64,000 nt of DNA from Labia minor (taxonomy: Eukaryota > Arthropoda > Insecta > Dermaptera > Spongiphoridae): positions 24,275,875 through 24,339,874 of the forward strand of contig OY720350.1 in assembly GCA_963082975.1 (NCBI GenBank), written 5' to 3'. A program made the translations under genes and the position numbers. Below, one piece after another: positions 60,085 through 64,000 of the stretch. Below the pieces are notes generated by a model that did not search any database, was not told where the DNA came from, and was given only the letters and a program-made list of their open reading frames with translations. Each line of letters opens with the position of its first letter. The first letter of the stretch is position 1.

Positions 60085-60890
60085 ATTATTTAAATCAAAT
60101 ATATTCACATACTCCTCTCAGTATATCTTTTATCGTTTTTCACATGTTTAAAAATTGCATAAAACTGCTATATATAGTATTTCAGCTTGGTTGAATTGCT
60201 AAAAGTACCGGAATTAATTTTTTAGCACGTTGACTAACAATCACGCGCCAGCATGTGACCAGATGCCCTCAACAAAGAGCCAAACTCTCGCTGGTTTAAT
60301 AAATACTATTTATTAATTTTAATTTATAATTTCATTTAAATATAATATATATGTGTTAATTTATCCAATTGGAATTTGCATGATAGCCGACCGGAGACAT
60401 CCCACATTTTTTTCATTTATAAATTTACCCAAATGTTCGTAATTCAGTTTTTTGATAAACTTAGATGATTAAAAATGCGTTGGATTAATTATTCTTAGTT
60501 AATCAATGATTTATGGATTTCTTGTGATCTTTATAAATAGTATATTTATGGAAATAGAAATGATTATTTATTTGTCACTGGACTGGATATTAACAAGAAC
60601 ATTATTCGTTTATTTTATTTATGTAAATTACATAAAAGATGGTGGGGTTTTCTGTTAATTTAAAAATTATTTATTTGGATATAAAACTAACATTTTTGAA
60701 AAAAGCATATTTGATTTCTGTAATGCTAATTTTATATCTCAATAAATAATGTTTAAATTCCCAATATTCATTCAAAAAAAAAAATTTAAAAATACCTCCC
60801 TACTATCGTCGGTCGGTAAAAACGCTCACACATGCCCGCCTGCCATCATTGGCTCCTTTAGCAACTAAAAAAAAATAGCATTGGGTGATT
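60085..60890. repeat. Third copy of the duplicated spacer (upstream of H)
   Basis: Near identical to 50640-51440 upstream of F, including CACGCGCCAGCATGTGACCA, the tRNA-like ATAGCCGA.CGG, the MITE and the GTCGGTCGGTAA tail. Together with the matching 5' flank and intron this shows that F and H come from one recent duplication. Confidence 0.88.
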
Positions 60891-60929
60891 GGGTGCACCA
60901 CAGACCATCACTCTGTGATTTGCATGTTA

Positions 60930-60950
60930 TTTTGATTGTGAAAATCAAAA
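60930..60950 (+). promoter_or_regulatory. Inverted-repeat motif upstream of H
   Basis: The same perfect TTTTGATT / AATCAAAA arms as in F, with a shorter (TA)n after it, 75 bp before the ATG. Confidence 0.55.
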
Positions 60951-61024
60951 TTTAAAACGTTTATATATATATCATTTATTTATATTATATATTTTCTAAT
61001 TATAAATACATTCATAAATTAAAA

Positions 61025-62351
61025 ATGGATCTTTATTCACATCAAGACAGAAAGTATCCAATATATATAGGTAATTTTTTTATTTCTTCTTGGTTTTTTC
61101 ATTGTAATTAAAATTATTTTTTTTAAGAATATTTGTAATGATATTATTCCTTAAATTTAATTGTAGAATAGTTTATATATAAAAATATAATTATTTAAAA
61201 TGATTAAAACAATTCTCTTTTTAGGTCCTTTACATTCTTGTAGATATTGTCATATTAATTTTATAAGTGAGGAATATTTATCTAAACATCTAAAAAAATG
61301 TTTTTATAAAAACATATTTTCAATTTTCAAAAGTGATGTAAAACTCAAAAAGGATACAGGGAAATATTTAGACGAAAAATTTGGAGAAGATACTGATTCA
61401 AACAATACAGAAGACAGAAGTTTTCAATGTAATTATTGCAACAAGAAATTTAATTCGAAATCAAATTTAGATCAACATTTATTAATTCATACAGGAGAAA
61501 AGCCTTTTGAATGTAATTATTGTAAAAAGAAATTTAATTGGAAATATGATTTAAATAGGCATATATTAATTCATACAGCAGAAAAGCCTTTTGAATGTAA
61601 TTATTGTAAAAAGAAATTTAATCGCAAATCTAATTTAAATGTTCATTTATTAATTCATACAGGTACAATGCCTTTTGAATGTAATTTTTGTAAAAAGAAA
61701 TTTAATCAAAAATCCCATTTAAATAGTCATTTATTAATTCATACAGTAGAAAAGCCTTTTGAATGTAATTATTGTAAAAAGAAATTTTATCGGAAATCTG
61801 ATTTAAATAGACATTTATTAATTCATACAGCAGAAAAGCCTTTTGAATGTAATTATTGTAAAAAGGAATTTAATCTGAAATCAACTTTAAATACACATTT
61901 ATTAATTCATACAGGAGAAAAACCTTTTGAATGTAATTATTGTAAAAAGAAATTTAATCTAAAATCAAATTTAAATCATCATTTATTCCTTCATACAGGT
62001 GAAAAGCCTTTTGAATGTAATTATTGTAAAAAGAAATTTAATCAGAAATCAACTTTAAATACTCATTTACTAATTCATACAGGTGAAAAGCCTTTTGAAT
62101 GTAATTATTGTAAAAAGAAATTTAATCAGAAATCAACTTTAAATATTCATTTACTAATTCATACAGGTGAAAAGCCTTTTGAATGTAATTATTGTAAAAA
62201 GAAATTTAATAAGAAATCTATTTTAGATAGACATTTATTAATTCATACAGGAGAAAAACCTTTTGAATGTAATTATTGCAACAAGAAATTTAATATGAAA
62301 TCAACTTTAAAAACACATTTATTCATTCATACAAATGAAAAAAAGAATTGA
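61025..62351 (+). CDS. C2H2 zinc-finger protein, gene H
   Basis: The two-exon model gives 390 residues. Exon 1 (61025-61070) encodes MDLYSHQDRKYPIYI, the intron is 61071-61224 (154 bp), and exon 2 is 61225-62351. It has a C2HC head finger CRYCHINF... and a linker KKDTGKYLDEKFGEDTDSNN, then eleven C2H2 fingers ending with the HLFIHTNEKKN tail shared with E and F. Fingers 8-10 (QKSTL, QKSTL, KKSIL) are close neighbours in sequence, suggesting recent finger duplication. The 3' flank matches E and F until about 62405, where LINE sequence starts. The Met at 61200 is intronic. Likely nuclear DNA-binding. Confidence 0.9.
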
Positions 62352-62404
62352 AAAAGAGCTTAATAATTTTGTCTAAAAATTATTTCTGATTCTTTCTTTG
62401 ATTA

Positions 62405-63050
62405 TAATTATTGGTATTCCAACCGGACGTTTCCTAATCGGTCTCCCCACCAATATATTTTTCGCCATTCTTCTCTCCAATTCTTTCCACGTGCCCTGAT
62501 AATCGCACACTTCTCGATTTTATAACCCTATGTCTAAAGTTGAATAGAGGTCATGCAATTCCTCAATATTCAATTTCCGCCATTCCCCGGTCTCCTCATC
62601 TTTCTTCGGTCCATAAATAAAGAATCCTATACTTAAATACTCTAAATCTAATCTCATATATCAGAATCATAGACCATGCCTTACACCCATATAATACAAC
62701 TGGCAAAATAATTAAATGTTTTAAAATAATAAATAAATTTAATTTAATTTTTTAATAAATGTTTTTTATATTTTAATTTTTATCCACTTTGATAATAATT
62801 TTGACGAGATAAGCACCTTTACTGCATGATAACAGGCTTTACCCGATTTCAACCTCGATTTAAATTCTTCTCTAATATTATTATCCTTCGTGATTACAGA
62901 ACCTAAGTAGTTAAACTCTTCAAATTCTAAATTTTGTAATTAAGACTTTGTGTGTTAATACTATTCCTCTCTGTTACAAATATTTTGTCTTATCAATATT
63001 AGTTTCGGAATCTCCTATTATATTAAAGTCGTCTAACGTAATAATTTATA
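62405..63050 (-). mobile_element. LINE fragment
   Basis: The minus strand reads EFEEFNYLGSVITKDNNIREEFKSRLKSGKACYHAVKVLIS (62.93-62.81 kb; quoted in parts by family alignment), then the region towards the 3' end. It is cut on its right by the Helitron at 63051 and on its left joins the 3' flank of gene H. Confidence 0.75.
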
Positions 63051-63285
63051 CTAGCTGCTCCGAGCGCCTTCGGCGCTCTTCACACCTAGACGGGGGCTCC
63101 GCCCCCTGTACCCCCGAGTGATACATAGTATTTGGTTGAAAGTCTGTATGTAAAAGGTTTTCATCCATTTTGTTTCAATAGTATAAGTAGATAAGACATG
63201 TTTTTGTTTTCTTGTAAAATATATTTTAATTTAATCAGTAAATTAATTATATATTATTATTGTATATGTTATATTTATCTAATTC
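63051..63285 (-). mobile_element. Helitron 3' end
   Basis: The minus strand ends with the hairpin GAGCGCCGAAGGCGCTC, then GGAGCAGCTAG before T. The GC block GGGGGCGGAGCCCCCGTC is present. It is almost the same as the copy at 4599 and has inserted in, or beside, LINE sequence. Confidence 0.82.
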
Positions 63286-63289
63286 TGTC

Positions 63290-64000
63290 TCTACAGTTTT
63301 CGAAAGTTCTTAGCCGCAGCATCCACAATTCTCTAAGCGTCCCTATCCTGAGCTACAACCAAATCCTACCCTGTCCCATCTCTCCCATGTCCCTTCCTTC
63401 ATTGTCCATCCACCTTGGTCCTTGGTCTTCCATCGGATGTTTCCCAATCGGTTTCTCCCAATTTCTAGTTTCTCCAATTCCAACCACGTCCCCTTCCCAT
63501 CCTAGCCTTCTTGATTTTATAACCTTAACTACATCTGGACATTATTTCTCGTTATGCCATCTCCGCCATCCCCCTGTGACCTCATCTTCTTTTGGCCTAT
63601 AAATGCTGCGAACAATATTAATCTCACAAATACTCCAAATCTACTCTCGTCTCCCAGAGTCATCGATAGGGTGACCAAACGTCCCGTCTTTAGGTGCTCT
63701 GTCCCAAAAATGTCTTCGGGACACCCTACTGTTTTTTTAATATTTAGGACATTTCGTAATTTTTTTTTCAAATTTTTTCAATTTAGTTCTAAAAAAAAGG
63801 TATACCGTTTGTCCCGGTTAGGTGTTTTCGAAATATGGTCACCCTAGTCATGGATCAACATGAAAAATAATTGTTTTATATATTTTAATTTTGATCCTCT
63901 TTGATGAGATAAGCCCCTTTACTGCATAATAACAGGCGTTACTCAATTACAACGTCGATTTAAATTCTTCTCGAATATTATTATCTTTGGTGATTAGAGA
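63290..64000 (-). mobile_element. LINE 3' fragment, copy of 4.83-5.53 kb
   Basis: Matches 4830-5530 closely, including the MITE. It runs off the window edge. Confidence 0.75.
63667..63846. mobile_element. TAGGGTGACC MITE, same insertion as at 5199
   Basis: The same ends and the same target (gtcatcga at 63659-63666; gtcatgga at 63847-63854, one change). The shared site shows that the host LINE piece was copied after the MITE had inserted. Confidence 0.88.

Noticed and set aside
43631-62351. Zinc-finger repeats read as a CRISPR-like or satellite array
   Set aside because: The 84-bp periodicity is the 28-residue finger repeat of open coding frames.

Overview
The window looks like AT-rich nuclear DNA of an invertebrate, most likely an insect. 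There are no bacterial-style operons. It has spliced genes, mariner, hAT and pogo-like DNA transposons, Helitron ends, non-LTR retrotransposon fragments and scraps of BEL/Pao and Ty3-type LTR elements. I cannot name the species. Almost all recognisable host coding sequence belongs to one family of C2H2 zinc-finger genes. The rest is transposon remains and AT-rich spacer.

The zinc-finger family has a clear gene plan that a simple ORF scan misses. A 46-nt first exon encodes about 15 residues (type sequence MDLYSQEDRKYPIYI). A short phase-1 intron (90-199 bp) splits a Gly codon. One long second exon then encodes GPLYSC..C..(12)..H....C, a C2HC-type head finger, then a Lys/Glu-rich linker, then 6-12 tandem C2H2 fingers joined by TGEKP-type linkers. 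The Met that an ORF caller picks in several copies (MKTILFL or MIKTILFL) lies in the intron.

Region 1 (0-6 kb): a foldback, a BEL/Pao fossil with a hAT MITE in it, a Helitron end and a LINE fragment carrying another MITE. Region 2 (6-13.3 kb): a minus-strand array of pseudogene A, gene B (first exon apparently broken), a second pseudogene fragment, and genes C and D. Region 3 (13.6-42.6 kb): gene-poor, with LTR, LINE, mariner, hAT, pogo-like and Helitron copies, a 305-bp tandem repeat inside a dispersed element, foldbacks and tRNA-like sequences. It also holds an orphan zinc-finger first exon at 38.86 kb whose upstream region was hit by a mariner. Region 4 (43.4-62.4 kb): gene I on the minus strand, then E, F, G and H on the plus strand, separated by large duplicated spacer blocks. 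Region 5 (62.4-64 kb): LINE and Helitron sequence that repeats the 4.6-5.6 kb block down to the same nested MITE insertion.

The genes look like a young, still-rearranging DNA-binding family. The finger scaffold is nearly fixed, but helix positions 3 and 6, which contact DNA, vary. Gene F is a patchwork of E-like and G-like segments. Gene I repeats a three-finger block. E, F and H share an inverted-repeat motif upstream of exon 1. The dense transposon setting makes a transposon-repressing or other arms-race role plausible, but nothing here proves it.
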